A stretch of DNA of 64,000 nucleotides from Oryzomonas sagensis (GCF_008802355.1 NZ_VZRA01000004.1:62001-126000); one strand, 5' to 3'; shown: positions 7,930-16,648, counted from the stretch's first letter. A program made the numbers and translations. The notes: generated by a model not told the origin, from the letters alone.

Positions 7930-10683
7930 ATGGCCCCTTTATCCTGGAATGAAATACGCGATCGGTCCGTAGCCTTTTCTCGCGAATGGGCCAATGAATC
8001 AAGTGAGGACGCAGAAGCAAAAAGCTTCTGGGATGCTTTCTTTTATGTCTTCGGAATCCCCCGGCGACGGGTTGCCTCCTTTGAGACCCCGGTAAAGAAG
8101 GGAGATGGTTCCGGGGGCTTCATCGACCTGCTCTGGAAAGGGACCTTGCTTGTAGAGCACAAATCCCGAGGCAAGAACCTGGACCGGGCGTTCAAGCAGG
8201 CAATGGACTACTTCCCAGGCCTCAAGGACCGCGATTTACCGAAATACATTCTGGTCTCCGATTTTGCCCGCTTTCGTCTTTATAACCTTGAAACCGACAA
8301 ACACTACGAATTTCCCCTCAAAGACCTCTACAAGCATGTCCGCCTCTTCGGCTTTGTTGCCGGCTATGAGACACATTCCTTTGGCAAGGAAGATCCGGTC
8401 AACATCAAGGCCGCCGAGCATTTGGGCAAGCTCCACGACCAACTGAAAGCAACCGGCTATGAGGGGCACGAGCTGGAACTATTCCTGGTTCGGATACTTT
8501 TCTGTCTTTTTGCCGAAGACACCTCAATTTTTGAGAAGGGATCTTTTAGCGAGTACATTGATAAGCGTACTGCGGAAGATGGATCTGACCTGGGTATGCA
8601 CCTGGGGCAGCTCTTCCAAATATTCAACACTCCTCACGACAAACGTTCAAAGGTCTTGGACGAACAGATAGCTTCGTTTCAGTACGTCAACGGCAAGCTC
8701 TTTGCCGAACAACTCCCCCTGGCTGGCTTCGATAAGGCTATGCGCGAGACCTTGCTGGACTGCTGCGCCCTTGATTGGAGCAGAATCTCACCGGCGATCT
8801 TTGGATCCCTATTTCAGTCGATTATGGACACGGCTGCCCGCCGCGCTTTGGGAGCGCACTACACCACTGAGACCAATATTCTCAAGGCGCTTCGCCCTCT
8901 GTTCCTCAATGATCTTTGGGCTGAATTTGAGCGTGTGAAGCGAGACCAGAAACGGCTGATGGAGTTCCACAATAAGCTTGCTTCACTTCGGATTCTTGAT
9001 CCTGCGTGTGGATGTGGGAACTTCCTCGTCATTGCATATCGTGAGCTTCGCTTGTTGGAAATTGAGGTTCTGCGCGAGCTGCACAAAAAGAAGGAATCTG
9101 GTTTCCTGGATGTTGGCGATATTGTCTATATTGATGTTGACCAGTTCTATGGTATCGAGTACGAGGAATTCCCGGCTCAAATTGCCCAGGTAGCCTTATG
9201 GCTGACAGACCACCAGATGAATATGTTGGTATCAGAGGAGTTTGGCCAGTATTTCGTTCGACTGCCGCTGAAGAAGGCGCCCAACATAGTGCATGGTAAC
9301 GCCCTGCGACTGGACTGGCGGGAGATTGTCAAGCCGGAGGAGTTGTCGTACATCGTTGGAAATCCTCCATTTGTGGGAAAGAAGGAACAGAACAAGGTCC
9401 AAAAAGCCGAGCTTGCTCAGATATTCCATGACGTCAAAGGGTGTGGTCTCCTTGATTATGTGTCCTGCTGGTACCGCAAGGCGGCGGATTATGCAAAGGA
9501 AAACCAGGCAATCTCATGTGCGTTCGTCTCAACCAATTCAATTACACAGGGGGAGCAAGTTGGAGTTCTCTGGCCAGGGCTCTTTCGTGCAGGCATAAAA
9601 CTGCACTTCGCACACCGGACATTCCAGTGGAGCAGTGAAGCCCGCGGTAAAGCCGCAGTTCATTGTGTCATAATCGGCTTCGGTTATACCGAGGCTTCCG
9701 AGATGTGGCTGTACGAATATGAGACGCAGAAATCGGAGCCTACAGGCCGTCAAGTCAACAACATCAACGCTTATCTTACCGACGGGCCTTCTGTTGTGCT
9801 TGAGAGGCGCTCGAGGCCAATTAGCCCGGTTTTGGCGATCAACAAGGGGAGCGAAGCTACTGATTTCGGTTTCCTTATTATGTCGCCTGAGGAAAAGACG
9901 GACCTATTATCAACAGAACCCGAGATTGAACCGTGGATGAGACTGTTGGTAGGTGGCGAAGAGCTGCTTAACAACACCGTCCGGTGGTGTCTCTGGCTCA
10001 CAGATATATCGCCAAGCCTTCTGAAAACCATGCCAAAAGTTATGGAAAGGGTTGCCAATGTCAAAGCGAAACGGCTAGAGAGTGGGAAAGAGAGGACCCG
10101 GGAATGGGCAGACTTCCCGACGCTCTTCTCTGAAAATCGACAACCTTCCACAGATTATCTTGCAATTCCCAAGGTTTCATCAGAGCGGCGCTATTACCTG
10201 CCGATGGCGTTTTTACCTCATGACTATATCGCAAGCGGTAGTCTGTTGGTTATCCCTGGAGCCGGGCTTTATCACTTCGGAGTTCTCTCTTCAATAATGC
10301 ACAACGCCTGGACAAGGTCAGTTTGCGGGCGGATGAAGAGTGACTATCAGTATTCCGCCGGGATCGTCTATAACAACTTCCCTTGGCCTGACAGGATTAC
10401 CGATAAACAGCAATTAGAAGTGGAGGTAGCAGCGCAGGGGGTTCTTGAGGTGAGAAAGCGATTCTCCGAGTCGTCCCTTGCGGATCTCTATGATCCCACC
10501 ACCATGCCCCCGGATCTGGTTAAAGCTCACCATACCCTCGATCGGGCGGTGGACGCAGCCTATGGTGTAAAAGGCTTCGCTTCTGAGGCCAAGAGAGTTG
10601 CCTATTTATTTGAGCTGTATCAGAGGTTGGCGTCGCCGTTGGAAAGCCTTTCCGCACGGAAGACCGCTCGAAGAAAAAAATAA
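7930..10683 (+). CDS. MmeI-like type IIG restriction-modification enzyme
   Basis: This is one long polypeptide (917 residues) with an N-terminal nuclease region and an adenine methyltransferase. The nuclease signature is FIDLLWKGTLLVEHKSRG, a D...ExK arrangement near residues 60-80. The methyltransferase has motif I DPACGCGNF (about residue 356) and motif IV NPPF (about residue 478). A C-terminal region of about 300 residues, with ADFPTLFSENRQPSTDYL and GRMKSDYQYS, matches the target-recognition part of this family as I know it. Such enzymes both methylate and cut and need no separate subunits. BREX PglX is a distant relative, but no BREX partners are nearby. It probably protects the element or host against phage. 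Confidence 0.85.
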   Translation: MAPLSWNEIRDRSVAFSREWANESSEDAEAKSFWDAFFYVFGIPRRRVASFETPVKKGDGSGGFIDLLWKGTLLVEHKSRGKNLDRAFKQAMDYFPGLKDRDLPKYILVSDFARFRLYNLETDKHYEFPLKDLYKHVRLFGFVAGYETHSFGKEDPVNIKAAEHLGKLHDQLKATGYEGHELELFLVRILFCLFAEDTSIFEKGSFSEYIDKRTAEDGSDLGMHLGQLFQIFNTPHDKRSKVLDEQIASFQYVNGKLFAEQLPLAGFDKAMRETLLDCCALDWSRISPAIFGSLFQSIMDTAARRALGAHYTTETNILKALRPLFLNDLWAEFERVKRDQKRLMEFHNKLASLRILDPACGCGNFLVIAYRELRLLEIEVLRELHKKKESGFLDVGDIVYIDVDQFYGIEYEEFPAQIAQVALWLTDHQMNMLVSEEFGQYFVRLPLKKAPNIVHGNALRLDWREIVKPEELSYIVGNPPFVGKKEQNKVQKAELAQIFHDVKGCGLLDYVSCWYRKAADYAKENQAISCAFVSTNSITQGEQVGVLWPGLFRAGIKLHFAHRTFQWSSEARGKAAVHCVIIGFGYTEASEMWLYEYETQKSEPTGRQVNNINAYLTDGPSVVLERRSRPISPVLAINKGSEATDFGFLIMSPEEKTDLLSTEPEIEPWMRLLVGGEELLNNTVRWCLWLTDISPSLLKTMPKVMERVANVKAKRLESGKERTREWADFPTLFSENRQPSTDYLAIPKVSSERRYYLPMAFLPHDYIASGSLLVIPGAGLYHFGVLSSIMHNAWTRSVCGRMKSDYQYSAGIVYNNFPWPDRITDKQQLEVEVAAQGVLEVRKRFSESSLADLYDPTTMPPDLVKAHHTLDRAVDAAYGVKGFASEAKRVAYLFELYQRLASPLESLSARKTARRKK

Positions 10684-10697
10684 TAGGGAATCTGTAT

Positions 10698-10994
10698 ATG
10701 ACAAAAGCGGACATTGCAAAACGGATCCAGGATAAACTTAGGGTAACCACCAAGGAAGCGCTGGAACTCTTTGAGAGTGTCATTGAGTTGATGAAAGAAA
10801 CCCTTGATTCCGGTGAAACCCTCAAAATCGCCGGCTTCGGCAGTTTCGTCGTCAAGCAGAAGAACCCCCGCCGCGGTCGCAATCCGCAAACGGGGGAATC
10901 GATTATGCTGAACGGCCGGCGGGTCGTGACGTTCAAATCAAGCGTGCTGCTGAGGAAGGCTGTTAACGGGATATCGGACGGGGAGGGAGTATAG
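10698..10994 (+). CDS. IHF/HU-family DNA-bending protein (IHF-alpha-like)
   Basis: The 98-residue protein has the complete DNABII fold, including IAGFGSFVVKQKNPRRGRNPQTGE with the beta-arm arginines and the proline that intercalates DNA. The sequence is closest in style to IHF alpha (starts MTKADIAKRIQDKL). DNABII proteins bend DNA in recombination, oriT processing and replication, so an element-borne copy could assist excision or transfer; that role is inferred. It lies 14 bp after the restriction gene. Confidence 0.9.
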   Translation: MTKADIAKRIQDKLRVTTKEALELFESVIELMKETLDSGETLKIAGFGSFVVKQKNPRRGRNPQTGESIMLNGRRVVTFKSSVLLRKAVNGISDGEGV

Positions 10995-10996
10995 AA

Positions 10997-11251
10997 ATGA
11001 AACAGACGATTGTGACGTCGATGAAATTACATGGAGAGAAGCCAAAGGCCCCGGATTTCCCGAAGATGGAATCACCATTTGAGCCCGGGAGAAAGTTGAA
11101 TTTCACTATTCGGGTTTATTGCTCTGAGTGCAACAGATCGATCTCTTATAGCGATCACAAATTGCCTCAACTCAAGGCTTGTAAGTGCGGGAACAGTGCG
11201 TTTGTGGTCAAATACCATGCCGAGGAATGCGTAGCGCTCAAGCTGGAATAA
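10997..11251 (+). CDS. Small zinc-ribbon protein, unknown function
   Basis: This 84-residue protein has CSEC (about residue 40) and CKC (about residue 60) around a short beta segment, the pattern of a zinc ribbon. It starts 2 bp after the IHF-like gene and is likely cotranscribed with it. I do not recognise the family. The N-terminal 30 residues are proline- and lysine-rich. Confidence 0.6.
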   Translation: MKQTIVTSMKLHGEKPKAPDFPKMESPFEPGRKLNFTIRVYCSECNRSISYSDHKLPQLKACKCGNSAFVVKYHAEECVALKLE

Positions 11252-11258
11252 TTTGGAT

Positions 11259-11498
11259 ATGCCCAAAGCCCCCACGAAAAGCAACCTCCTCTGCGTTTCC
11301 TGCCGGCGCACCTGCAAGCAGGCTCAAAATGCCGTCGTCGCCAAGTGCCCCCGCTACTATCCTTTCTCCTCAACAACCCGCAAAGTCGAGTTCACCTGGA
11401 AACAGATTGAGCTCCCTCTGGCTCCAGCTGACGGGCCGCATGAGAGCCCCGCCAAAGGCCCTGCGAAGCCCGATCAGAAGCGGAAACCGACCAAATAA
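11259..11498 (+). CDS. Small cysteine-containing basic protein, unknown
   Basis: This 79-residue protein begins MPKAPTKSNLLCVSCRRTCKQA. CxxC, a third cysteine and a later Cys suggest a zinc knuckle. The C-terminus is proline/lysine-rich and probably disordered. It follows the previous gene by 7 bp; TTG at 11253 is an alternative start. Function is not recognisable. The tail contains many PAKGPAKP-like units, which lowers confidence that the whole frame is a folded protein. Confidence 0.45.
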   Translation: MPKAPTKSNLLCVSCRRTCKQAQNAVVAKCPRYYPFSSTTRKVEFTWKQIELPLAPADGPHESPAKGPAKPDQKRKPTK

Positions 11499-11851
11499 TT
11501 GCACTGAGTCCGACCCGATACTCAATCATACGATCATGCAAGACATGCCCGCCAGTCTTTTGTGAGAGACTTTACGCAACTTAACATACTGACATTGTGG
11601 AATAATTACGAAATATTGACGTAATATGAGTGAATTTTGTAGGGATGGATGGGGCAGCAAAATTTTCAATTCTAGTGTAATGACTATATAAAACAGATAT
11701 ATACGAAATATTAGGCACCACTAGGATTTGACCTTAATAAATACTTGGCTGAGAGTTAACTTGCAAATATTTCAGGACAATAATCGAGTTTTGTGAGAGA
11801 TATTACGCAGAACAATCAAGAGATCCCCAATCTGAAATTGGAGGAATGCAG
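11499..11851. other. AT-rich intergenic region with short direct repeats
   Basis: About 350 bases without a gene. A 21-bp direct repeat, TTTTGTGAGAGA..TTACGCA, occurs at 11558-11578 and 11789-11809 (19 of 21 identical). TACGAAATATT also occurs twice (near 11607 and 11703). The spacing of about 231 bp is odd for an operator pair. They may bracket an old insertion or form a control region for the Mrr-like gene. Confidence 0.5.
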
Positions 11852-12805
11852 ATGACTACGATCGTTTTCAACCAGACAGTACATCCAATTAACTTTTCCG
11901 ATCTTTCAGGTAATGAATTTGAACGTCTTGTGTTTGCAACACTTCTGAGAATGTACGCTTGGCACACTCTCGATTGGTATGGTCAGACGGGGGGTGATAA
12001 GGGGCGTGATATAATTGGGACTCGTGATGACGAGTATGGCAATAAGGTAACAGTTGTCGTCGCCTGTGCAAATTGGAAGAACTTTGCTGTCGCAAAAGGA
12101 AATTCTGACATTGATAAAATAGTTAAAGGACTCCCAGAGCCTCCGCATGAGGTTATTATCATTGCTGGAAACGATGTGAGCGGGGCAACAAAAGAAAAGT
12201 GTAGAAAACATGCAGAAGCAAAGGGAGTTTCTGTCACTACGGTATGGTCCGGTTCTGAGTTTGAAGAACGTTTGAGGTTTCATGCTGCGTCTGTTCTGGA
12301 ACGATTTTTCAAAGGGGAGACCCTTCCAGATGAATCTAAAGCCCTGCAGACCTCTGTACTGCAATTGGATCCATCAACTGAGCGTGAGGCTGGTGAGCTC
12401 GTCGCGCTTCTCTTTAAGAGGCCCGCTTTCAGCACCCCCATTTTCAGTGAAAGTTCGCTGCCAGCGTTTCATCAAGCAATTTCTGATACAATTGGAGCCC
12501 TTAATACCGGTATCTGGAGAGACAGAGAGGGGGCGATGATCTACCGAATACCTTCACGCCAATCGTTCCCAAGTACCAGCGTCCGAGAGTCCCTTGGTAA
12601 TTGTGTGGATGCACTAAATTTACTTCGAATATCATTCGATGATGGTATCCGAACAGGTAAAATTCATCCATGCGGGTGTGATAAAGCTGACTGCCCAACT
12701 TTTATGATTGAACATAGATATTGTGAAATACTTGAACGCCATCGTGCTGAGGCACTTCAGTTCGCGAACAAGGCCTTTACTGAGCTCGGGGTGGATCAAG
12801 TATAA
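11852..12805 (+). CDS. Mrr-like PD-(D/E)XK restriction-endonuclease-fold protein
   Basis: The N-terminal 90 residues have the shape of the restriction-endonuclease fold: FERLVFATLLRM helix, TGGDKGRDIIG with the putative metal aspartate, then a core strand VVVACANWK. In active members this strand usually carries E/Q-x-K. Here that position reads A-C-A, with a lysine three residues later, so catalysis may be lost or the lysine may have moved. A C-terminal domain includes CGCDKADC, a possible zinc site near residue 270. I chose ATG 11852 because GAGG lies 7 bases upstream; ATG 11846 is too close. It may sense or cleave foreign DNA; alone on its strand, it converges with the transfer genes. Confidence 0.6.
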   Translation: MTTIVFNQTVHPINFSDLSGNEFERLVFATLLRMYAWHTLDWYGQTGGDKGRDIIGTRDDEYGNKVTVVVACANWKNFAVAKGNSDIDKIVKGLPEPPHEVIIIAGNDVSGATKEKCRKHAEAKGVSVTTVWSGSEFEERLRFHAASVLERFFKGETLPDESKALQTSVLQLDPSTEREAGELVALLFKRPAFSTPIFSESSLPAFHQAISDTIGALNTGIWRDREGAMIYRIPSRQSFPSTSVRESLGNCVDALNLLRISFDDGIRTGKIHPCGCDKADCPTFMIEHRYCEILERHRAEALQFANKAFTELGVDQV

Positions 12806-12829
12806 CAACGAGGACCACTATGCGTCCAG

Positions 12830-13219
12830 TTATCTGGAGTCTGCCTTGACGTCCGAGTAATAATTTGAGGATACAGTAGTGGTGTCTGTATCATCCGCCG
12901 CAGCATAAGTTTGGCCAGCGGTGCTTGATGATGCTGCTTTGATTGATTGGCGTCGACAGTCGCCGGGTCCCGGGAAACTGTTAAAAATATAGCTCTTAGG
13001 TTCACTATTCACCGCCTGAGGCTGTGTGGACTCCTGGCGCTGGTCGGTATTAAGCGCCGGAGCGTTCGAGGGTACATGTGATGCTTTTGTGGACTGGTGG
13101 CTGGCTTTACCACCAATATAATCAAATGCCCGGTAAATATAAGACGGGTGAAAGAGCAGGGAGTATATAAATGCCATGCCCAAGCTGGCAAAGAATGTGC
13201 GAAAGAATTGACTTTTCAT
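12830..13219 (-). CDS. Membrane-anchored small protein of the transfer block
   Basis: This 129-residue protein has an N-terminal signal anchor (FFRTFFASLGMAFIYSLLF) followed by a polar, Ser/Thr/Gln-rich, probably unstructured tail. The start at 13219 follows AAAGGAGGAGG. It is the last gene of a minus-strand operon that begins at 14551. The family is unknown; position suggests an envelope role in conjugation. Confidence 0.6.
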   Translation of the reverse strand: MKSQFFRTFFASLGMAFIYSLLFHPSYIYRAFDYIGGKASHQSTKASHVPSNAPALNTDQRQESTQPQAVNSEPKSYIFNSFPGPGDCRRQSIKAASSSTAGQTYAAADDTDTTTVSSNYYSDVKADSR

Positions 13220-13236
13220 ATCGGTAGCCTCCTCCT

Positions 13237-13707
13237 TTAGGCAGCTCTGTAGCTGCTGATGAACGAGTTAAGATAACGGCTGATCCACTCGTAATCTTTC
13301 TTTTCAATGTCATTTTGCGGGGCGGCAGGGGTGCATGAAATAAAATTGTTCTGGATTGTGCATTTTGCGAAAGCTTGGCGTGACCAGTTGGCTGGATCCA
13401 CCCTATCGACGACCTGGCCATCCTCAACCACCCACAGGTGTTTGGCCTTGGTCCCGTCTGGCAGGTCCAGGTAACCGACCTGAATGAGGCTGTGGGGATG
13501 CTTGAGGGCATATAGTGTGTTATAGACCCGGCAGTTGAGACTGAAAAAGGCTTTGCCGCGGTAGAGTTCGATTTTGGCAAGAACCTCAGGCGGAGTCGAA
13601 TGCATCAATTTGCGACCGATGAGTGGAGATAGGATTCCGACCGCAGCAATTGCGAGAATGGCTACAGTTATACCCAAATCACGCTTAGTTTTTTTGGACA
13701 GTGACAT
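13237..13707 (-). CDS. Single-pass membrane protein, unknown, transfer block
   Basis: This 156-residue protein has one N-terminal membrane helix (residues about 11-33) and a soluble domain containing FFSLNCRVYNTLYALKHPHS and three or more cysteines (C-R-V, CTIQ, SCTP) that could form disulphides outside the membrane. I chose ATG 13707 because GGAGGG precedes it at good spacing; the frame stays open upstream to 13782. It overlaps the gene before it by one base. Not recognised. Confidence 0.65.
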   Translation of the reverse strand: MSLSKKTKRDLGITVAILAIAAVGILSPLIGRKLMHSTPPEVLAKIELYRGKAFFSLNCRVYNTLYALKHPHSLIQVGYLDLPDGTKAKHLWVVEDGQVVDRVDPANWSRQAFAKCTIQNNFISCTPAAPQNDIEKKDYEWISRYLNSFISSYRAA

Positions 13708-14270
13708 TATTGATCCCTCCTCGATCTGCAGTAAGCTCCGCCAAAAATCGCGACCACGATAACCATAAATCCGATCGTCCACGCATCAAAAATTGATGGC
13801 TGTTTGGGAGCCTGCGGCCTCTGTGGTTGTACCGATGCCAAGGGAGGAAAGGTCCCGGCCGGGGCCTGAGCTTGGGGCTTGCCGTAAAGTTTTTCGGCGA
13901 GTTCTTGGTTGGGTCCTGCCTGGGCTGCCCGGGCGGAGGCCTCGGTGGCGATTATGTTGGCGGCGAACTGCCGGCCCTGGTCAACAGGTGACGAAAAGTG
14001 GGTGATGCCGATCGCTGCGACCATACCAAGGAGGGTAATTGTAATTATGGCCTCCAGGAGAAAAAATCCCTGGGTATTCCGGCAACGGGCCAGGGCGGCC
14101 GAACGGACAAATGCGGAGGGTTTCTCGCCGGCCACGGCTGCGGCTTCGCGAATTTCGGTGTCCTCGTCGTGGGTTAAAGCAACTTTCATAATAATCTCCC
14201 TCGGGTTTTCTTTCCTGGTGCCAAGTGGCTTGCCACGGCCTCTTTTAGGTTGCTGCTGTTCGGTACTCAT
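13707..14270 (-). CDS. Ribbon-helix-helix domain fused to a prepilin-like membrane segment
   Basis: Residues about 25-66 look like a MobC/CopG-type ribbon-helix-helix domain (IIMKVALTHDEDTEIREAAA, then PSAFVRSAAL). In the same frame this runs into QG-FFLLEAIITITLLGMVAA (about 68-86), which matches a type IV prepilin: glycine, two phenylalanines, glutamate at +5 and a hydrophobic helix. A Pro/Gln/Ala-rich linker and a second membrane helix near residue 160-178 complete the 187-residue protein. The frame is continuous; I see no sign of a fused error. A membrane-tethered DNA-binding protein next to the coupling protein would suit a relaxosome dock; that is inference. The start overlaps the previous gene by 4 bp. 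Confidence 0.7.
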   Translation of the reverse strand: MSTEQQQPKRGRGKPLGTRKENPREIIMKVALTHDEDTEIREAAAVAGEKPSAFVRSAALARCRNTQGFFLLEAIITITLLGMVAAIGITHFSSPVDQGRQFAANIIATEASARAAQAGPNQELAEKLYGKPQAQAPAGTFPPLASVQPQRPQAPKQPSIFDAWTIGFMVIVVAIFGGAYCRSRRDQ

Positions 14271-14551
14271 CTGGATCCTCCCCGTGAGCGCTCGATTTTC
14301 GCCAAAGCCTTATCCCAGCGTTTAATCAGATTGTTCACCTTCTGCTCGAGTTCTGCCCGAGCGGCTGCAGAGTCACTATTCAAATCCCCAGTACTGTGCC
14401 ACTGTGAATACAGGTATTGGGGTTTCGATTTCAGAGTCCCATATTTGCTAGTCGGGACTTGGCGAATATATATTTGTGATCTTACAGCGTACATCCCGCT
14501 CGCAAAGTCTAAGTTCCTGTCCTCACGATATATTTGGTAGTAATTCATCAT
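14267..14551 (-). CDS. Small soluble protein, first gene of the minus-strand operon
   Basis: This 94-residue protein (MMNYYQIYREDRNLDF...) has a C-terminal coiled-coil-like stretch (RAELEQKVNNLIKRWDKALA). I start it at 14551, where GTGTGGAG gives a ribosome site and the upstream promoter fits; the open frame extends 20 codons further. It overlaps the next gene by 4 bp. The family is unknown. Confidence 0.6.
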   Translation of the reverse strand: MMNYYQIYREDRNLDFASGMYAVRSQIYIRQVPTSKYGTLKSKPQYLYSQWHSTGDLNSDSAAARAELEQKVNNLIKRWDKALAKIERSRGGSR

Positions 14552-14582
14552 TTTTGACTCCACACATCTCAAATATGATTTA

Positions 14583-14637
14583 TATATACTATGGCCTAAA
14601 AATATTGTCAATGAATATTTTATGGCCTGTAAATATT
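14583..14637 (-). promoter_or_regulatory. Promoter with paired 17-bp operator boxes
   Basis: On the minus strand, TTGACA (14611-14606), 17 bp, TATATA (14588-14583) is a near-consensus promoter whose start would lie about 25 bases before the 14551 ATG. The box AATATT(T/A)..AGGCCATA occurs twice in direct repeat: once between -35 and -10, once 31 bp upstream. Three helical turns apart, both face the same side of the DNA, as expected for a repressor or activator pair. Confidence 0.75.
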
Positions 14638-14657
14638 ATTTGAGAGCAGTTTTGAAA

Positions 14658-14685
14658 ATAAAAATGCCCCCTCGGTATGAGGGGG
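14658..14685 (-). terminator. Terminator of the coupling-protein operon
   Basis: Stem CCCCCTC-ggtat-GAGGGGG (14667-14685) with an A run on the plus strand at 14655-14664, so a U run on the minus-strand RNA. It isolates the traD operon from the small-gene operon downstream. Confidence 0.85.
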
Positions 14686-14725
14686 CTGGGTGGTAGATGG
14701 GTGGATGTGACCAAGGGTGCGGTGA

Positions 14726-16621
14726 TCAGAGCATAAATCCGTCAAGCAGGTTGTTTTCGATCTCCGCCTCCACCTGTGCTTCGATCTTCCGGCGGTCGAG
14801 TTCGGTGGCTTCAACTTGGTGCCGTAATTCTTCCGGGGTAGGAGACTTTATAATCATCTGTGCTTCGGTTTCAACCTCCTCTGCCCTAGAATGGACCGAA
14901 CCAAAATCAAGTCCGTCACGGAGTATAAAACCTTCATTCCGTTTTGGCCGATTATTCTCTGCCGTCCATGGTATTTTTATTTTTGCCGTGATCCCACCTG
15001 GGAATGAAAAATATCCCTCTCCAATTTCAAGCCCCGTAATTTCAGAAGGCATTACAATTTTTCGAGTTGCTTTCTGCCTACTATGGTTTTCACCGCCCCT
15101 ACTATCGTCTTGGGAAATACTGTACGTCGTATTACTCTGCCAATATTCTTCGTCGCCCAACATATCTGAAAAATATCTAGTAGTCACTGAATCGCGCATT
15201 TGCATTATCAGCGCCGAGGAACAGTTATTAATCATCGTGCGTGAGTCCTTGTCACCGTAGATACTTTCAAGCCCTGCAGATTCTTGTACGCCAATAATTG
15301 TGGAGATGTTTTTGCCGCGTCCGAAAGTCAAAAATTTCTTAATCGTGGGGAGTTTTTGGAGATTCCCAATTTCATCAATAACGAAATAAGTAATCCGTGC
15401 CGGGTCTTTACTGTCGGGTAATGATAAAAGACGCTTGCCGGCCAAGTCGATGAACAATGATAAATAGGGTTTAAGCGTCGTCGCGACCTCTTCAACGGTC
15501 GTGACAAAGACGGATTGATCTGTCGAATTTTTCGCCCAATCCTGCAATGAGAATGGCCCGTCTGTCGCCCACTCCAGCCAACTGATATATGACATAAGGA
15601 CGGCGATAACCGAGGCCGCTTGCTTACTGGAGGCGTCTTGAATATAGGCATAACCGGCCTGTCCTAATGGTGTGGCCTTGCACATATCGGCGATATCGTT
15701 AATGGGTGAGGTAAACGATTTCCATAAGTCGCTGTTGAGTCGCTTGTTGTTGGTAAAATTGTATGCAAAAACTCCCCTGGCAACATCCTGAGAAGCGGCG
15801 GACCAAAATCTATCATCTCCCTGGGAAGCGGGTATCAACGACCCCGTAATTGCTGATAGATCAATCATTGTCTTAACTTCGTTAAGAATCGTCCATCCGA
15901 GTCCGCGGGCGTCCAGCGGGTTCAAGATAAGATCCTTCCCTGGTCTGTAATTTTTTTCAGTAAACTCCCCCTTAATATCATGAATAATTTGTCGCCGGCA
16001 TGCCTCTTGGACAGCTACAATCATTCGCTGAATTGGCGCCGATTTACCAGCACCGGTCTGGCCGGTTATTAAAATATGTCGGATTTCATACATATAGGGG
16101 ATGTGGAATGACGCCAAAGGGAGAATCCCGGAGCCGTCGTCTTTCTTTTTTAATTCTTCTTCCGTGATAAGCTTTGCTCCCCGTATATGTTCATCAGCTT
16201 TCATTTTCTCAGTGGCCGCCGCAAAATACCGCAGTGCTACCGGAAAAAGAATCCAAGCTGATAAAGAGATTGCTATGGATAACAACACGCAGGGATTACC
16301 ATAAATTTTCCAGAGGGAAGTAGAAAGAATCTGGATATCCCCGACATGTTTAATATGTCCATTAACCGGTACGGAAAAAGTAATATCCCAGCGGAACAAA
16401 TATGACAAAAGTGCAATTGGGTATCTCCAGACAAGTGCAGGAGCGGTGGGGTTTATGCATAATAACTGTGTGAGGATAACGAACAAAAACCCCTGCAAAG
16501 GGCAGCACACCATGCCGATTTGAAGGTACATTTTAATAGCCATTTCGGCTTGATGTTTTTTTTGCTCATACCCCTGATAAGAAGTGCCTGGGAAATTGAT
16601 TTTTGGGAACTGAATTTTCAT
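14726..16621 (-). CDS. traD: Type IV coupling protein (VirD4/TraD family ATPase)
   Basis: This inner-membrane ATPase brings the relaxase-DNA complex to the conjugation channel. About 631 residues. Two N-terminal membrane helices (near residues 38-57 and 110-132) precede the motor domain. The Walker A is GQTGAGKSAPIQ (about residues 187-198), and the Walker B is YFVIDEIGNLQKLP. The TraD-type N-terminal segment and the TrwB-like DNA-binding AAA domain are both present. The acidic, Glu-rich C-terminal tail resembles the relaxosome-contact tail of TraD. I start at ATG 16621 (GAGGG eight bases upstream) rather than GTG 16624. Its companions are the oriT and the MobF relaxase in the same element. 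Confidence 0.9.
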   Translation of the reverse strand: MKIQFPKINFPGTSYQGYEQKKHQAEMAIKMYLQIGMVCCPLQGFLFVILTQLLCINPTAPALVWRYPIALLSYLFRWDITFSVPVNGHIKHVGDIQILSTSLWKIYGNPCVLLSIAISLSAWILFPVALRYFAAATEKMKADEHIRGAKLITEEELKKKDDGSGILPLASFHIPYMYEIRHILITGQTGAGKSAPIQRMIVAVQEACRRQIIHDIKGEFTEKNYRPGKDLILNPLDARGLGWTILNEVKTMIDLSAITGSLIPASQGDDRFWSAASQDVARGVFAYNFTNNKRLNSDLWKSFTSPINDIADMCKATPLGQAGYAYIQDASSKQAASVIAVLMSYISWLEWATDGPFSLQDWAKNSTDQSVFVTTVEEVATTLKPYLSLFIDLAGKRLLSLPDSKDPARITYFVIDEIGNLQKLPTIKKFLTFGRGKNISTIIGVQESAGLESIYGDKDSRTMINNCSSALIMQMRDSVTTRYFSDMLGDEEYWQSNTTYSISQDDSRGGENHSRQKATRKIVMPSEITGLEIGEGYFSFPGGITAKIKIPWTAENNRPKRNEGFILRDGLDFGSVHSRAEEVETEAQMIIKSPTPEELRHQVEATELDRRKIEAQVEAEIENNLLDGFML

Positions 16622-16648
16622 CACTTCATCCCTCTCTAAAACCGGTGG

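Noticed and set aside
7930-10683. BREX PglX methyltransferase
   Set aside because: The N-terminal D...ExK nuclease region and the absence of BrxC, PglZ or BrxL genes favour a stand-alone MmeI-like enzyme.
13178-13192. CCCAAGCTGGCA, a 12-base match to the tRNA-Gly fragment, considered as a second attachment site
   Set aside because: It lies inside a transfer-block gene, lacks the rest of the anticodon arm, and a match of this length is not rare in 64 kb.
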